Source of the DNA: JAFGPL01 sp046485045
GTDB taxonomy: Bacteria > Bacteroidota > Bacteroidia > Bacteroidales > UBA10428
Assembly (NCBI GenBank): GCA_046485045.1
Contig: JAWOHT010000052.1
Coordinates: forward strand, 7,724 to 71,723
Direction of reading: 5' to 3'
Length of the DNA: 64,000 nucleotides
Position numbers and translations under genes: made by a program. Positions 62,829-64,000 of this stretch are shown here, in pieces. Below the pieces are notes generated by a model. The model made no database searches. It was not told where the DNA came from and saw only the letters and a program-made list of their open reading frames with translations. How positions within the stretch are numbered: position 1 is the first letter of the stretch; every line of letters begins with the position of its first letter.

Positions 62829-63816
62829 TTTCTAATATTATTTTAGCAATTTGTGTGTTTCTTTCATACCCACTTCCTATTAAATCAGCGTAAACTAATA
62901 AAGCTGGGGTAATACTTTTTTTCCTGTATCTATCTTCTTCCTTCCAAAACATAAATAAAATTTCAACTTCACCTTTTTCGTCTGGAATTAATTTTAAATC
63001 GCTGGCAATACTTTGCCAGTTACCACTTGTATAAATTAATAGCTTTTCCGGTTGAAGTTGACCTGTTAAAATAGCTGCGGCAGGTTCACCCCCCCATAAA
63101 TTAATATCTTCAATGTTTTGAATTGGCAGAGTATCCCAATTTCTATAATCTTCGATGTTTAAAAATCGCATCCTTTTTCTATAAATTCTTGGGTGTAAAA
63201 CTTCGTTATAAGCTATTATCCAACGATTCAGAAGCGAAGGGATGTTTTTTAGGATGCGTTTCGTATTCGTTTTAAGAATATAATTCAGTTCTTCCAATTC
63301 TTTCATTACATTGCTTACCGAACCAATAGATATATCTGTAATTTCAGCCAATTCACGATAAGAACATTGCAAATTATCAGGTTTCATGAGCAGATTAAAT
63401 ATTAGTTTAATGCCAGCTTCCTGAAATGCTCTTGTTTGTTTGGTTTTACTGATTTTTTCAGCTTTCTGGCCCGAAGTAAAAACAAAGAGATTCCCCTCTT
63501 TTATAAATGTATTACCAGCAATATCAATATAATTTATACCAAGTTTTTTAAATTCAGAAGCAATATCAACAGCAAGGTATTTGGCAATAACTATAATAGG
63601 TCTGTGAGTCTGTCTTTTTAAATGATTTACTTCTGAAAGAATAATTCCTTTGTTAGAGGCTCTTATTTCAGCTTTTGCTTCAGCAACAAACTGTATATCT
63701 TTTATGGTCAGTAAAGCATCGTACTCCTTACGTCTGCTTTCTACTTCAACCGGAATGCTTGTTATTTCTTCAAACCGGACAACTGCATCGTAAATAAAAT
63801 CATTGTTTTTATACAT
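62806..63816 (-). CDS. AbiEi-family antitoxin with N-terminal PD-(D/E)xK-like domain
   Basis: A 336-residue partner of the nucleotidyltransferase. N-terminal domain (1-100) shows Glu16/17, Asp33 (EYDALLTI) and Glu46-Ala-Lys48 (VAEAKAE), the layout of a restriction-nuclease-like fold, then GINYIDIAGN. The middle winged helix (about 135-195, SYRELAEITDISIGSVSNVM) binds DNA; the C-terminal domain has GGEPAAAILTGQLQPEKLLIYT. Antitoxins of this family repress their own operon by binding inverted repeats, and such a repeat lies just upstream. Confidence 0.82.
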   Translation of the reverse strand: MYKNNDFIYDAVVRFEEITSIPVEVESRRKEYDALLTIKDIQFVAEAKAEIRASNKGIILSEVNHLKRQTHRPIIVIAKYLAVDIASEFKKLGINYIDIAGNTFIKEGNLFVFTSGQKAEKISKTKQTRAFQEAGIKLIFNLLMKPDNLQCSYRELAEITDISIGSVSNVMKELEELNYILKTNTKRILKNIPSLLNRWIIAYNEVLHPRIYRKRMRFLNIEDYRNWDTLPIQNIEDINLWGGEPAAAILTGQLQPEKLLIYTSGNWQSIASDLKLIPDEKGEVEILFMFWKEEDRYRKKSITPALLVYADLIGSGYERNTQIAKIILENELQYIK

Positions 63817-63851
63817 TTTCCAGACACTTTAGGTGTTTATCCATTCATTAC

Positions 63852-63868
63852 GTTCATTGTCAATGAAC
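63852..63868. promoter_or_regulatory. 17-bp palindromic operator of the AbiE-type operon
   Basis: GTTCATTG-T-CAATGAAC is a perfect palindrome, with further TTCATT (63844-63849) and ATGAACA (63880-63886) half-sites around it. It lies 36 bases before the antitoxin start and just inside a minus-strand TATATTTG box (63879-63872), a fitting place for autorepression. Confidence 0.65.
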
Positions 63869-63886
63869 AATCAAATATAATGAACA

Positions 63887-64000
63887 TATTCGACGGCGAG
63901 GAACTTGTTCATGGGGCGGGGACCATCCTTCCCGCGGACGCGCTGCGGCGACCGGCGAGGGCGTGGGGGTTCACGAGCGGAACCCGGACTCGAAGACCTC
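63887..64000. other. GC-rich tail of different composition
   Basis: From about 63887 the sequence turns from AT-rich to roughly two-thirds GC (for example GGGGCGGGGACC, CCGCGGACGCGCTGCGGCG). It contains no recognisable gene and occupies the place where the -33 box of the AbiE promoter should be. A join to unrelated DNA is likely; a natural boundary is possible. Confidence 0.55.

Overview
The window comes from a member of the Bacteroidota, most likely a Bacteroidales/Marinilabiliales-type anaerobe or facultative anaerobe. The evidence is a SusC/RagA TonB-dependent receptor, a type IX secretion sorting domain of the gliding-motility type, promoters of the form TTTG-N19-TAnnTTTG, AT-rich spacers with few Shine-Dalgarno sites, and a str-S10-spc-alpha ribosomal superoperon that runs straight from fusA to rpsJ with no tuf gene.

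Layout. 1-17.5 kb holds mostly leftward housekeeping genes: a partial SusC receptor, a DEAD-box helicase, asnA facing an Lrp/AsnC regulator, rlmB, a GWxTD-domain lipoprotein, an ABC-F protein, a UvrD/PcrA helicase, a rightward secreted protein with a type B T9SS sorting domain, and an EF-G paralog whose GTPase motifs are degenerate. 17.8-35.8 kb is the ribosomal superoperon (rpsL to rplQ, including secY, map, infA, rpmJ and rpoA), with a good promoter in front and a terminator behind. 35.9-42.2 kb carries central metabolism: enolase, a eukaryotic-type citrate synthase, and an NfnA-NfnB-like electron-bifurcating pair followed by a dihydroorotate-dehydrogenase-like protein. 42.4-54.4 kb has dnaK, panB, a pseudouridine synthase, a LysM glucosaminidase, ribBA-fmt, an overlapping lptF-GT4-GT2 envelope operon and a START-like protein.

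54.5-64 kb is accessory DNA. A tRNA-Met(CAT) gene at 54781-54854 is the insertion site of a 6.9 kb integrated element bounded by a perfect 50-bp direct repeat (54808-54857 and 61679-61728). All its genes point left: a small helix-turn-helix protein, a tyrosine integrase, an unknown protein, an excisionase-like protein, a VapE-type helicase, an iteron-rich origin-like spacer, a small protein resembling phage terminase small subunits or DUF5681, and four unknown proteins. Both ends carry TGAATACACA repeats that look like integrase arm sites. The order int-xis-rep-ori-small terminase-like gene, with no conjugation or virion genes, resembles a phage satellite (PICI-like) or a minimal mobilizable island. 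I regard this as the most interesting system in the window.

To the right of the element is an AbiEi/AbiEii-type toxin-antitoxin pair. Its promoter holds a 17-bp palindrome but lacks a -33 box, because the sequence turns abruptly GC-rich near 63887. The last ~115 bases look foreign to this genome (possible assembly chimera).
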